NCBI GenBank assembly: GCA_963969395.1
Contig: OZ017804.1
Coordinates: 21,854,268 to 21,918,267 of the forward strand
Origin: Pseudoscleropodium purum
Lineage: Eukaryota > Streptophyta > Bryopsida > Hypnales > Brachytheciaceae
Reading direction: 5' to 3'
DNA: 64,000 nt
In this document: piece by piece, positions 11,535-23,022 of the stretch
Layout: each line of letters begins with the position of its first letter
Numbering within the stretch: position 1 is the stretch's first letter
The notes under the pieces: generated by a model
Seen by the model: the letters and a program-made list of their open reading frames with translations, nothing else
Told to the model about the DNA's origin: nothing
Database searches by the model: none
Translations under genes and position numbers: made by a program

Positions 11535-13500
11535 CACTATCTGCCTGCATTACAGAAACCAGTTCATACTAAGAAGAAGAACATCACAAAGAACAACACC
11601 GGAATGGACCTCAGAATTGAACCTGTGGACAGAAACACATCAAATTGAGAAGAAACTACACGTGCGAAAAATCTGCTACTACCTCCAATCCTGAAAACCC
11701 AAACACATTAAAATAAAATCCACAAACAAAACCGCATACCTGACGCTTTCGGCGGCCAAATGAAGCAGAACAAGCTGCCCAAGGACGGCAAACCTCCACT
11801 GCAGCTTCACGAGGAGCAGCTCCGTCTACGGGATCAACCAATTGCTGAGGCAAGAATCCAACATACACCCTTTGATTAGCATACAACCCTAGTTAACTGA
11901 CTTGGCTATTGAAAATTACCATTGCTTCAAAGAGGGTCATCAAAAACTTAGGTTCAAACTAAATTACAGTTCTCCTTTGATATAAGGCTAATTAAAGTTA
12001 GATCATTTGAATGACATATATAGAAATATGCATGAAAACCTATCAGAATTGGTCATAACACATCCATGAACCGCAACAGGGGTCAGAACCCAATCACAAA
12101 CCCAGCCAGATCGCTCAATCCAGTTCCCGGAATGTGTTTTCGACTTGTCTCGTTCCCTACCAGTCTGACACAACTTTGACTTCCCCCCTGCTGTTCGCGC
12201 TGCCCAATCTCCTGCCCCATGGTGCACACGTGCACGCCCCTATTCTGACAAATGACGATACCTCGTATTGGGTGAATATGACAGAAATCAGCATATGTGT
12301 CACCGATTTGGCCATTTCCAGCACATCGTTCAAATGTGGGGCAAACAAAGGTGATAGCAAAGTCGTTTTCGACCCTGCAACACAAATGTGAGTTCTCAAT
12401 CGGTTCGGTACATCTTACCGCCCCTAAATCCAGGCTGCTGCCACTCAACTCTGTTGCAGCTCACACCACATCTACAGTACACATTTTGAGCAGTTCTTTC
12501 TAGCTTTGACAGGAATAAGTACTAATCCGGAAAGACATGAATCAGTGTTCTTCTCTTGCAGGCCCAAGCTTCTTTCAAGGTTCGAAGACTGGGAATCACG
12601 CAGTCATCAGCATTAAATAACTTATAGCTATGCTGATTGCCACGGACCGCAATATATCACGAGTTCCCGATTCCAAGTTGAATAAATTTCCTCAAGCGAA
12701 AATCCTAAACCCTAGTTCGCGATACGGCTCATTTCTTCTTGCTCAGTCTGTGAAACTCCCATATCTGCTCCTTAGCCAAAAAAACCGGGATGAATTAGAG
12801 GACCTGCTATTCGAATTGCACTACATTAATTGCGCAGCAAGATATCAACCAATCAGCAAATGAATTACTCGGGCTCCACAAGCTCCGAAGGACAAGCGCT
12901 ACTCTACTCTCCTGTAGTAAGAGCAGGAAAGGTCGACATAACGGTTTTCCAACAACAGCTGGCACCTCACCTCCGTCCTACAATTTCCATCACACTCCCA
13001 CGAGCTCAAATTAAAATGGCTCCAAACCAACCGCCAGAGCAGAGAAACAAGTCAGAATCCCACTTCAAATCCTGCACAAGCGCGCATTGCAGTACTACTT
13101 CCCACATTCAGTCATCTTCACACAACAGTACGAGAAATCTCCCTCCTTCAGCTCTCAATTCACCACAACAGCCATACGTGCACCCGCAACAGAATTCAGC
13201 ATGCAGCACCCTTGCTCTGCAAAAGCTCGCGAGCTTGGGGATCAAGGAGTCCCTAACCTCTCTCACCATGTCCATTCCTGCTCGACGCTTGCTCTGGTCT
13301 CCCTGCTTTGCGGAAACGGTAGTTCTTCTCCTCGCGAATGCCTGATACCCTTGACGCTGCTCGTCTTATCTGGGCCCCGAACATCAATCGAAACAGATTA
13401 TTGTGCGGGTAATGTTGCCTCTTTAATATCACATCCTCTAATACGGTACAACAGGGTCCGTTCTCTCACCAAGCCTTTGGAACATATATAAGGTAGAAGA
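11535..13500 (-). other. GC-richer upstream region of the PDF-motif gene, possible 5' exons
   Basis: Base composition rises relative to flanking AT-rich DNA. On the minus strand there are exon-like stretches with plausible splice ends: one ending in a CGTCAG|GTATGC donor near 11,754, and one beginning after TTTGTGTTGCAG near 12,404. None gives a recognisable OB fold. A telo-box-like AAACCCTAG lies at about 12,708-12,716. A 171-codon frame on the plus strand (12,830-13,345) has no recognisable domain and is probably fortuitous. Confidence 0.4.
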
Positions 13501-15570
13501 TGTATTGGTTGTGGTCACTTTCCCAATTGTAATCTAGTGGGCTTTCCAATTGCACTTGATTTTATTCTAATGTAGTCAAAAGTGAAAAGTGACATAATAA
13601 CTAACAATACAATGGTACACTGAAAGTGAAAGTCTCATCATATCAATGCCAAAATAGCATTAAAAGAAATATTGTAGTTATATTCCTACAATTTTAGCAC
13701 TAAGAAAATCCAAAATGAAGATTTTCTTAGTATTAAAATGCACTAAGCATATGTTTAAATAAAAATTATGTAATTACATTGGTCATTCAATTTTGTTTTG
13801 GAACTATTACAATGACTTTTTAACCCTTGAAGGACCGGATTGCATTTTTGGTTGTACAAAAAATTTGGGCAAGCCATTGTGGACAAAAATTTGCATATTT
13901 TAGGCTGAAATTTTAATAGAAGGTGTGGACAAGGAATATCTTTCATATGCAACAAATTTCATGACATTTAGGAATAGGAGTCAAAAGTTATAGCCTAATA
14001 TGCTACTTTTTTTTGTAAGTGGACAATTTGGGCAGATTAGAAAAAATCATTTTTTTCAGAAACCAAAAATTGAAATTGGTTTTCACAAACTTGTATATAC
14101 AAGGAAAGCTTTGAATCATTCCATTTTGATCAATGAGTCAAAAGTTATGAGGGTTTTTTGCTTGTAGGCAATTATGGATTCTCTACCCAAAAAAAACTTT
14201 GAAATCCTTTATTTATCCAATTTTCAATATTTTTGGGAAAAAATAAAATCCTAAGATGTCAATTTTTTATTAAAACATTTCAAACATTGTGATTGGCATT
14301 TTTCAATTCCATATTTAAATTCTTAATAATTTAGTATTTTGAATCATTTTCTACTACTACCTACTTACTATTTTTTTCCTGTTTGTTATACTATTCTAAA
14401 TGATCTGAAAAATTTTCAAGTAGTTGATGAACTTGTCTTGGAAAAATAATCTAAAGAAGCACCACCCTTTTGGTCATGTTTTCATAGAAAAATGAGCTTA
14501 TGAAGTGTAACTACCTAGTTTTTCACAAGGTTGAAAAAATGATTTTGGTGAATTTGAATCCTTATATCTTATGATCCACATCGTGGAATTTTTTGAAATT
14601 TTTACCACATGTTTTCAAGTCATCATACTACAAGATCCTATGGTTACATGTGTCAAAAATTGTTTTTTTCCAAAACTTTAGTAGTTATATTAGAAATGAC
14701 AGTTTTGGAGCATTTGTGGTAAATACATAGTCATGGAATTTTATGGGTTAATATGTATCTATCAATTAATTGTGATCATACAAAAAACAATTGAAATTAT
14801 TGAATCAATGTTGAATTAGTGGTAGGGACTTCTTGATGCAGTGATGATAGTCTAATGGTATTGGAAAGGTTTAGGTTTAGGGTTTAGTAAAATTTTGTTG
14901 ATTTCGTCCAAATCAACTTGTCTAAGGTGACTAATGCCTATTGATCCTGAGTGCATTTTCTACTAGTGACTTTAGCTCTTTAGAGCAATTTCCACTATAA
15001 AAGTAGAGGAATTCCACTATCCTTGAAAAGACTATTGCTCAATGAGAGTTGGGAGTTGATGCTACAGATCTATATCTTGTAGATATAATAGTCTTGAAAT
15101 TCTCAACAATTAAATCTAAGAATAAATTAATCACAACAATCAATTAGGGCAACAACTATGGAGGTACAATTCAAGCATTGACTCTTCACAATAACAAAGA
15201 CAAAACTATTAAAATATGGTTTTTTATTTTAGTAGTGAATTTTTTTTAATAAAAATCCAAATCCACTTAATGAATGGATCTAACCTAAAAGTACTAAAAA
15301 ATAAAAAACAATTGCTACTAAACAAATAATTTAGATTAACACTTAACAAAAAAAAAAAATTAACTCCAAAAAATTGCTAAGAATCACTAGTATGTCTACT
15401 ATAAAGATAGTATATTTAAAGCAAATACAACAAGGCAAAATAAAATTAGAAGAATATTCAATTGACATTATCACCCTTCTACACCAAGTACACTCTTATA
15501 ACCTTAATATTAAGAATGCAAGAAAAGGGTTTACAAGGGTGTCCCCGAATTTTGGACATACTTTTTTAAG
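13501..15570. other. AT-rich intergenic DNA, nothing recognisable
   Basis: No domain-bearing frame, RNA gene or clear repeat was seen. A short GGTTTAGGGTTTAG seed occurs near 14,870. Confidence 0.65.
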
Positions 15571-16436
15571 GTTCATTTTTGGCCTACCCCCCCCCCTCCA
15601 TTATCATATATTGTGCATCCAATGGTGAAAAAAAACCACCTTAACAATATTACCATTTGTGAGATATAACAAGTTTGACTTTTTGAGGGTGAGTTGACTT
15701 TCTTCTTGGAAAGTTATTTTGAAGTTTGGAGTTGACCTACCCCCTCATTTGTGGATGTTGTGAATCCAGTGGTGGTGTTCATTTTTTGATAAAAGAGTTT
15801 GGTTAGGTGCAGCGAGTGTGTTAAAAGTGACATTTTTAGGTTCTATCTTTGACATGTTGGGGAATTTGAAAAAATAGAGGATACCTACCCCCCCCATTTT
15901 GAAGGGTTGTGAACACAATGGAGTAATAAAAAGCCTAAACATATAGCTCTTTTTGGAAGATAGGGCTGATTTGACTTTTTGACCCCCTAGAGTTGACTAT
16001 AGCAAGAAGGTACCGGAATGTGGCACATTCGGTGTAAAACAAGACATCTTTTTACAAAGGGTTACACCGTGTAACGAATTCCTTTGTTAATCTGTGTCGA
16101 CTTTTGTTAATCTGTGCGTTCTTGGGCCTATCTTGACTGATTTTTCCTCCTCTTTCCAACAGTAGTAGTCTCGAGGTCTAATTCATTACCAATCAAAAGT
16201 TATAGCCCTTTTTAGGGTTTAGGGTTTAAGTTACATGGGTGTCCTTGAGCATTTTGACTTTTTATTTTGGGGTTTAGGGTTTAGTTTTAGGGTTTAGGGT
16301 TACATGGGTATCCTATAGCTTTTCGACTTTTTATTTTTGGGTTTTGAGTAGACCTACCCCCCCATTTGTGAGGTCTATGAATTCAACGGTGGTAAAAAAA
16401 AACTATACAATTTCACGGTTTGCGAGATATGGCAAC
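15571..16436. repeat. Degenerate repeat block with C-runs and telomere-like seeds
   Basis: A phrase of the form CCTACCCCCCCATTTGTGAnG...TGAATnCAnnGGTGGTnAAAAA recurs near 15,585, 15,737, 15,887 and 16,354. Between about 16,215 and 16,340 a 75-bp unit carrying GGTTTAGGGTTTAG and GGGTTACATGGGTnTCC is repeated twice. The gypsy element is inserted at its right edge. Confidence 0.6.
15998..16213 (+). repeat. Left copy of a ~215-bp dispersed repeat
   Basis: Begins ATAGCAAGAAGGTACC and includes GGGTTACACCGTGTAACGAA and CTTGACTGATTTTTCCTCC. A direct copy, clearly diverged, lies at 20,930-21,145 on the other side of the gypsy element. Confidence 0.85.
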
Positions 16437-16689
16437 TGTAAGAGTATAGGTGTCAAAACAAACATATACTACTGAGTAAAATATAATATTAATCCAGAAA
16501 TTAAGTTTACAATGAATAAGTGTGTACTTATATACTAATCTTTGTCTAGCTTTTACTTTAACTAACTAAAAATAAACTTTAAGTTCTATCTTTGAACTGA
16601 AAGTTAACTTTAAGTTCTATCCTTGAACTGAAGTTATCTTAGACTAGCGAGTGTACATCCGAGCTTCTAACTGGGCTTAGCCCATGACA
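16437..16689 (-). repeat. Gypsy 3' LTR
   Basis: Starts TGTAAGAGTATAGG and ends CCCATGACA on the plus strand, matching the right LTR throughout. The LTR is preceded in the sense direction by a purine tract (repeated GGA, about 16,693-16,711) that fits a polypurine tract. Confidence 0.95.
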
Positions 16690-16712
16690 TATGCCTCCTC
16701 CTCCTCCTCCGT
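16690..16712 (-). other. Polypurine tract of the gypsy element
   Basis: On the sense strand a run of GGAGGAGGAGGAGGAGG lies a few bases before the 3' LTR, the expected primer site for plus-strand DNA synthesis. Confidence 0.8.
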
Positions 16713-16714
16713 AA

Positions 16715-18545
16715 CTAAGAGGGAAGGAGAAGATCTGCCCAAGGAACAACTAAGCCTGCATCGCGCAAGGAGCGCTCATAATCATCTAAGGCCACTGCAT
16801 CTTGCAAATGACGTAATGGTTCCCAAGTGGGCTCGGGCCAGCCAAGCCATTTCACAAGTAATTGCCAACTACGTCCTCGGCGCCGATGTCGCAATACCCA
16901 TTCAACTGTGTACTCGCCGTCATTATCAATAATGGCATCTGAAGGATCTAGTGGATTGTGCAAAACAATACTAGACTCATTATCATGTGCCAATTGAGAA
17001 GGCAAAGGATCCGCTCCTGCCGTCTTAACCAAATTCACATGGAAAATAGGATGAATACCGGGAGGAGTATTCAAACGAACCGCATGTGTACCAACACATT
17101 CAAGCACGCGATAAGGAAGGGCAATCCAATTGAGCTTCTTGATCGGCCGTGTTGTATTGATGTTCTTCAATTTCAACCAGACACAGTCACCCGGACGAAA
17201 GACTTCGGCCACGGAACGTCGTGCATTAGATTGACGTTTTTGATTTTCTTGCGCAATCGCCATTGCTGTTTTCGCCATATCAGCACTATGACTCCATTGC
17301 TCAACAAGCTTATGTCCCTTCTCCGTCGGTGATAAGGAAGATCCTTGCTCCTCAGGTATGGTAAAATCCATGAGAGATTGATGAAAGCCGTGAGTTATAA
17401 AAAATGATGACATACCTGTGGACTGCGTTATTCGATTATTCAATGCCATCATTGCTATTGGCAATTGAAGAGCCCAATCGTCTTGTTCAAATGTAGTGAA
17501 GATGCGAAGGTATGTTTCAAGCTCTTGATTGGCACGCTCCGTTGCACCGTCCGTCTCTGGATGAAAAGCTGTCGACAATCTCCGTATGATCTTCAGCAAT
17601 CGACACACTTCTCCCCACATCATACTCACAAATTGACTGCCGCAGTTGGAAACGATTGCGGTCGGTAGTCCGTGATGTTGAAAAACTTGCTCTAAGAGTT
17701 TTTGAGCCACATCAATAGCACGAATTTCCTTCATTGGTACAGCAATGATGGATTTGGACAAACGGTCCGTCACAACTAAGATATTCCTATAAGTGTTACT
17801 TGATGCCAAGCTGGTAATAAAGTCGATGGAAAGTTTCGTCCATATCTGTGCGGGAATTGGCATAGGTTTTAATAAACCTTGCTTTTGCTCACGCCAAATC
17901 TTAGATTTTCCACAGACATTACAATTTCGTACAAATTTTCGAACGTCTTGAGTCATTTCAGGCCACGTATATTCGCGTGCGAGCAAGTCTCGTGTTCCTT
18001 CACGACTTGGATGTCCATCCAATGGTGAGTCATGAATAGACTAAATCAATCACGTTCGAAGTGGTTCGTACGCCGGTATCCATATTCGTCCACGCCAACA
18101 TAGCTGATGGGCTCCATCTACAGAGCATTCACTAATTGTGATCGGTAGGCCCCATTCTTTTGGTAGTCGGCATTTGCCATTCATAACAGCCTTCCGCATC
18201 TTCCAATATCGATGATTCGTTTTGAGTCTAGCATCCCACAATGCAATCATCTCTGCGTCTGCAAATGGACATATGGGACGTGGTGTCATCATTGACTCCG
18301 TAGCCACGATTTCCTTTTCCGAATCCGCATCGCCATCTTTTATCCATGCGGATTTTGCAACTACTTTCAAAGCATTACCATCTCCTTCCAATAGTTGATG
18401 ATGTCGGTTCATGATCCGATCATCATTCATATCGTTGGGAGTGTCTTGTTCGCGACGAGAAAGTGCGTCTGATTGAACTTACTCTCTTCCAGGTTTATCC
18501 ACTATCTCAAAGCTAAAGTCATTCAACTCATAAGCCATCTCAGAG
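16715..18545 (-). pseudogene. Decayed pol: RNase H tail, integrase, chromodomain
   Basis: Sense frame from the RNase H C-terminus (DALSRR motif near 18,460) into the integrase zinc finger (NCNVCGKS), integrase core and a C-terminal chromodomain (EYTVEWVL, LVKWLGW, TWEP). Stops interrupt it at 18,479-18,481 (TAA), 18,050-18,052 (TGA) and 18,041-18,043 (TAG), and a frameshift lies near 18,535. The second catalytic aspartate of the DDE triad is replaced: SNCGSQF where the family has S-D-x-G-S-Q-F. The first D (DFITSL) and the E (ATERANQ) remain. The chromodomain keeps aromatic cage positions (Y, W, W), implying histone-tail-guided integration in active relatives. RT is absent. Confidence 0.9.
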
Positions 18546-19571
18546 CCACCTCTTTGACCTCCTCTATGACAACATTACTCTTCTTTTTGACTGCGCGCAT
18601 CTTCATGGTCTTCTCCGCGTCTTTTTTTTAATCTTTTCTAGGGCATCACCCTTCTTTGACGAACAATCATTTGCGCGGTGGCCACGCTTCAAACATAAAA
18701 AACATCAACCTTCATGTCGACACTTCTCTTGTTCATCTGGCGTCAGGCGTCTTCGAAGCTTTCCTACTTGAACGGTAGGCGTCCAATCCATCTCATCTCC
18801 ATCGGGCCACACACAATTTGTTGTTGCCATCGGAGATGCACGGCCTTTCTGATATTGAAGGCAATCGAGTTGAGAACCAACTGCCAACAAAGCCTGCACA
18901 AAAGTGCCGTAGTGAACATACATGACGGGCCCGATCATCGCGCGTTGCATCTCCACATTGAGAGCACCTCGAAGATATCCAATTTTCACCATGTCAGGAA
19001 CCATGATAAGCTGACTTTCTCCAAGCTCTTTCTCAAACTTGGGCAAAAATGTTGCAAACGATTCTCTGCCTTGCTTCACCACCTGAAGCCTATTCAACGC
19101 CCGCACCGTTGCATTTGGGTCGATAAAAACGCTGTCAAGATGCTGAACAAAAGTTCTTGCATCACAGTCCGGTTGGTTTTGGTAGAATGATACTACCATC
19201 AACTACGCTTTTGCCTCCATCCTAGTGAACAAATATGTCGCTTGGTCTTGGGGTGTCCCGAGTAGTGCCCCATCAATTCGAAGCTTGTTATCAGCTTCGA
19301 CCTTCCACATCAAGTAACTCTTCCGACTACCATCGAACTTCAAGATGTCCGGCAATCGTTTACGCAACGAAGGAGCAGTAACTCCATACTGTTGTTGTTG
19401 CAAAGATTGTGGCATCATCCGTGATGAAGATGGACCTCCCAATTGCTTTTCAGCAAGTTCTAAACGCAACCTCATAATCTCCCGTCGATAGTCCTCCTCC
19501 GTATATTCTTCTTACTGTTGCTGTTGCAAAATCTCCTCGTTCTTCTCGTTGAAAAGCGCACTGTCTTCCAT
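18546..19571 (-). pseudogene. Decayed gag with CCHC zinc knuckle
   Basis: One continuous sense frame from an ATG at 19,571-19,569, interrupted by three in-frame stops: TAA 19,512-19,514, TAG 19,203-19,205 and TGA 18,705-18,707. A coiled-coil start (LRLELAEKQL) is followed by a retrotransposon-gag core (YLMWKVEADNKL, then SFYQNQPDCDARTFVQHL). After the last stop comes the knuckle CFLCLKRGHRANDC (C-x2-C-x4-H-x4-C). The frame then runs through a Lys/Arg-rich tail straight into RNase H sequence, without protease or RT. Confidence 0.88.
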
Positions 19572-19749
19572 CTCCAAAAAGTAGACACGCCTCAACCAAC
19601 GTCTTCAAGCTTTGCAAAGCTTTCCTTTGCGTCCCAGTTCTGTAGTCGTCTCCTATCGTTACTACGAGGGTGGATAAAGTCCTCAATCAACTCGTCCAAG
19701 TTTTGCCGTTTGAAAAGCAAGGGTGGATTAAGCCCCTTCAAAGAGAGAG

Positions 19750-19762
19750 AATTTCTGGATTA
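19750..19762 (-). promoter_or_regulatory. Putative self-priming primer-binding site
   Basis: Directly against the 5' LTR, the sense strand reads TAATCCAGAAATT. Its exact complement, AATTTCTGGATTA, is in the LTR sense strand at 19,829-19,817, 32 nt downstream of a TATATAA box. It does not match the usual TGGTATCAGAGC initiator-tRNA site. This fits Tf1-type self-priming. Confidence 0.75.
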
Positions 19763-20016
19763 TGTAAGAGTATAGGTGTCAAAACAAACATATACCCACT
19801 GAGTAAAATATAATATTAATCCAGAAATTAAGTTTACAATGAATAAGTGTTTACTTATATACTAATCTTTGTCTAGCTTTTACTTTAACTAACTAAAAAT
19901 AAACTTTAAGTTCTATCTTTAAACTGGAAGTTAACTTTAAGTTCTATCCTTGAATTGAAGTTATCTTAGACTAGCGAGTGTACATCTGAGCTTCTAACTT
20001 GGCTTAGCCCATGACA
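19763..20016 (-). repeat. Gypsy 5' LTR with TATA box
   Basis: 254 bp, TG...CA ends, flanked outside by GCAAC. The sense strand has TATATAA at 19,861-19,855; the inferred transcript start is about 19,829, leaving about 67 nt of R/U5 before the PBS. Confidence 0.93.
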
Positions 20017-20254
20017 GCAACTTTGACTTTGGTGTATGGAAGTTTGACTTTGCTTTAGGGGATGCAATTTGATGAGTTTTCTAACGAGACCAACTATTTT
20101 AGGATGTACTTTGCAAGAGCTTTCCAAGAAAGTTTAGTTCGTCTAAAATTAGGTTTTTTATTTTTAGACTTTATAGGATGGTTTAGGTGGATTTTGACTT
20201 TAGTGAAGGTGGTCCGGGTCTATTATAGATTAGATGATCTTGTAGATCTTGTGA

Positions 20255-20929
20255 TTGTGGTCATGAGATGATGTGGCCCTTTTCCATTGGACCCCGTATG
20301 GATGAGTTCTTGATGGATGAAGTTTTGACTTTTAAACTTCATCCGCAAATTGGCGCTAGTTGATGTGTTGGATGACAAAGTGAAACTCCTTTTTGGAAAG
20401 CACTTTCAAGCATCTAGAAGGTGGTATACTTATCCTAGTCTAAAAATAGTTATTTCAAAGGCTCAAAACATGGAATGTTCCATAGTTGATTTTGCATAAA
20501 GAAGGACGATTATATTTGGACTACATGGTGTTGTAGGTCTTCTTCGTGGGATTCCAAAATGACGTGGCACTTCATGATTGGACGTCGTATGCATGAGTTA
20601 ATGATGGATGAAGTTTCATTGTCTCCTACTTCATCCGTCCAATGCTGCTATTTTAAGAGTCGGATGATAAAGTGCTAACCCTTTTTAGAAAGCTCTTTTC
20701 AAAACCTTGAAGGTGGTGTCTTTATACTTGACCAAAATAGATATTTAGGGGGGCCAAAACGGGAAGGCCTACTTTTGAGCTTCTATAAAAAGAAGGGTGA
20801 TCATATTTGGACCACATGGCGTTGTAGGTCTTCTTCATGGGATTCCAAAATGACATGGCACTTCATGATTGGACGCCATAAGCAAGAGTTATGGATGGAT
20901 GAAGTTTGAATGTCTCCTACTTCATCCTA
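20255..20929 (+). repeat. ~300-bp tandem repeat, about 2.3 copies
   Basis: The phrase TGGCACTTCATGATTGGACG recurs at about 20,564 and 20,865 (301-bp step), with an earlier diverged form near 20,272. Each unit also contains a GTTGTAGGTCTTCTTC and a GATGGATGAAGTTT phrase. No coding role seen. Confidence 0.8.
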
Positions 20930-21145
20930 TAGCAAGAAGGTACCAGAATGCGATGCATTCGGTGTAAATCGTTACACCTTTTAACAAAGGGTTACACCGT
21001 GTAACGAACTCCTTTGTTAATTTGTGTCAAATTTTGCTAATCTGTGGGTTTTTCGGCCTATCTTGACTGATTTTTCCTCCTCTTTCCAACGGTAGTAATC
21101 TCGTGGTGTAATTCATTACCATTCAAAAGTTATAGCCCTTTTTAG
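20930..21145 (+). repeat. Right copy of the ~215-bp dispersed repeat
   Basis: Direct copy of 15,998-16,213. It is followed by two further diverged copies of its TTTCCAACGGTAGTA...CTAATTC...CAAAAGTTA tail near 21,235 and 21,415. Confidence 0.85.
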
Positions 21146-21735
21146 GTCGCAGTTTTCAGCACTGGCAGCAACTTCGGCGACGGAAATCTCAAGCAATTCT
21201 CGCTTGATTGGAGAAATTTTTGTGCGCATCTGGACCGATGTCTCCTCTTCTTTCCAACGATAGTAGTCCGAAGGTCTAATTCCTCACCCATGAAAAGTTA
21301 GGGGGGGTTGAAGGTCGTGGTTTTCATGGGTCAAAACAACTTCGGCGACTGATATCTCCATCAATTCTTGCCCAATTGGAGAAATTTCTGAGCGCATCTG
21401 GACTGATTTCTTGTCTTCTTTCCAACGGTGTAAAGCACGTCCTCTAATTCCTTGACAATCAAAAGTTATTACAATTCTAGGGTTTAGGGGTTCACGGCTT
21501 TAGCAACTCGGGGTTGAGGGTTTTGTTTCTTTGGGTTATAGAAGAAGATATTGAAAATAAGGAACATTACACCATTACACCATTACACCATTATACCTTC
21601 TTTGGGCCATAATTTTAAGTAAAGTTGGAAAATTGGAACTATTCAAAGCTTTCCAAGTTTATATGAATTTTTGGAACCAATTTCAATTTTTATTTTATTT
21701 TTCAAATGATTTTTAAGGAAGTTTTCTTGGCTGCC
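21146..21735. other. Degenerate repeat tail and AT-rich spacer
   Basis: Contains the two extra diverged repeat tails noted for the previous entry, a short (ACACCATT)n-like run near 21,565-21,595, and otherwise AT-rich DNA. Confidence 0.6.
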
Positions 21736-21739
21736 CACC

Positions 21740-22345
21740 AAATAAGTTACACCATGGTTGGGCTAGGTTACACCATCATTGGGCTGGATTACACCATGGC
21801 TAGGCCGGGTTACACCATCATCGGGTTGGGTTTCTCCATTATTGGAGCCGGGTTATACCATGGTTGGGCCAGGTTACACCATGGTTGGACCGGGTTACAC
21901 CATGGTTGGACTAGGTTACACCATCATCAGGTTGGATTTCTCCGTTATTGGAGCCGGGTTACACCATCATTGGAACGGGTTACACCATCATTGGGTTGGG
22001 TTTCTTCGTTATTGGAGCCAGGTTACACCATCATTGGAGCGGGTTACACCATCATTGGGTTGGGTTACACCATGGCTGGGCCGGATTACACCATTATTGG
22101 CCAGGTTACACCATGGTTGGGCCGGATTACACCATTATTGGCCGGGTTACACCATGGTTGGGCCGGATTACACCATGGATGGGCAGGGTTACACCATCAT
22201 TGGGCCGGGTTACACCATCATCGGATTGGGTTTCTTTGTTATTGGACCCAGATTACACCGTGTCATGGCCAAGTTACACCATCATTGGACCGGGTTACAC
22301 CATCATTAGGCTTGGGTTACACCATCGTTGGGTTAGATTACAACA
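21740..22345 (+). repeat. 22-bp minisatellite array 1 (GGGTTACACCAT core)
   Basis: About 27 imperfect copies of a 20-22-bp unit, typically GGGTTACACCATGGTTGGGC or with ATCATTGG, broken by a few TTTCTCCGTTATTGGAGCC variants. Because 22 is not a multiple of 3 and the unit has no stop, long repetitive frames open in all three plus-strand phases; these are not genes. Confidence 0.95.
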
Positions 22346-23022
22346 TCGCTAAAGTATTTGCAACTTTTGCAACTTTCTTGGAAATATGATTTTTATTTCA
22401 ATTGGTACCAAGGAGCAAAAATTATACCACAATCACCTTAAAATAGGGGAACCAAGCAACAAAAAAAATTCACCAAAAATTCAAATCATTTTTTTAATAT
22501 TTTTTATTCACAAATTAGATTTTGGTCTAAATGAGAAGCTTTGATTCATTGCATTCGGATTAGTGGTGCAAAAGATATATAGTTTTGGGTTTGGATAGAT
22601 ACCAAAATATTTTGAGGGAAAAAAAGAAGATTTCTAGTGCAAAAGAAATAAATCTTACAAAATATTCATATTTTAAAGAATCATATTGTACAATCTACTA
22701 TGTTCGATGTGTGAAAAAAAATTTAACCCATTTGACCTTCTAGACTGAAAGATTATAATGTTTGGAGTCAACATAATTTTTTGGGCTTTCCTTTAATGGG
22801 TTTTGGATCGTCATTATCTTTAATTCTTGATACCATACAATACTCTAGACCACAAATCCAAGGAGCCATTTCTTAGTACAAGTGACTCCTTTAATTTTGG
22901 GGTATGTCATTTAATAGACACTTGGTGTCATAGAAGGTTCCTTAGATCAAAGAAGCCATTTTTTAGTACCAAGGGAATTTTCCTTGATTTGTTCTAGTAC
23001 ATCATCAGATAGATTCTTGGTG
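22346..23022. other. AT-rich spacer grading into a ~110-bp degenerate repeat
   Basis: From about 22,840 phrases such as AGATTCTTGGTGCCATA and AAGCCATTTCTTAGTACCAAGG repeat loosely; the same family resumes at 26,307 after the mobile unit, showing the unit inserted into this repeat block. Confidence 0.65.

Larger units (their letters stand above)
16437..20016 (-). mobile_element. Non-autonomous Ty3/gypsy chromovirus with both LTRs and TSD
   Basis: A 3,580-bp element on the minus strand flanked by the 5-bp target duplication GCAAC (16,432-16,436 and 20,017-20,021). LTRs of 253 and 254 bp (TG...CA ends) differ at roughly eight sites. Order in the sense direction: 5' LTR, PBS-like 13-mer, gag with CCHC knuckle, a deletion junction, RNase H tail, integrase, chromodomain, polypurine tract, 3' LTR. 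Protease, reverse transcriptase and most of RNase H are missing. All reading frames carry stops, so any movement would have required proteins supplied in trans. The chromodomain places it among chromoviruses; a Tcn1-like placement is possible but untested. Confidence 0.95.

Noticed and set aside
12830..13345. 171-codon plus-strand frame upstream of the PDF-motif gene
   Set aside because: Low-complexity Ser/Gln/Pro composition, no domain, and it lies antisense to the likely 5' region of a minus-strand gene.
21706..22389. Overlapping plus-strand frames of 227, 176 and 134 codons rich in GYTI, LHHHW and VTPSL repeats
   Set aside because: They are the same 22-bp minisatellite read in three phases; no start context, no non-repeat sequence and no conservation of one phase.
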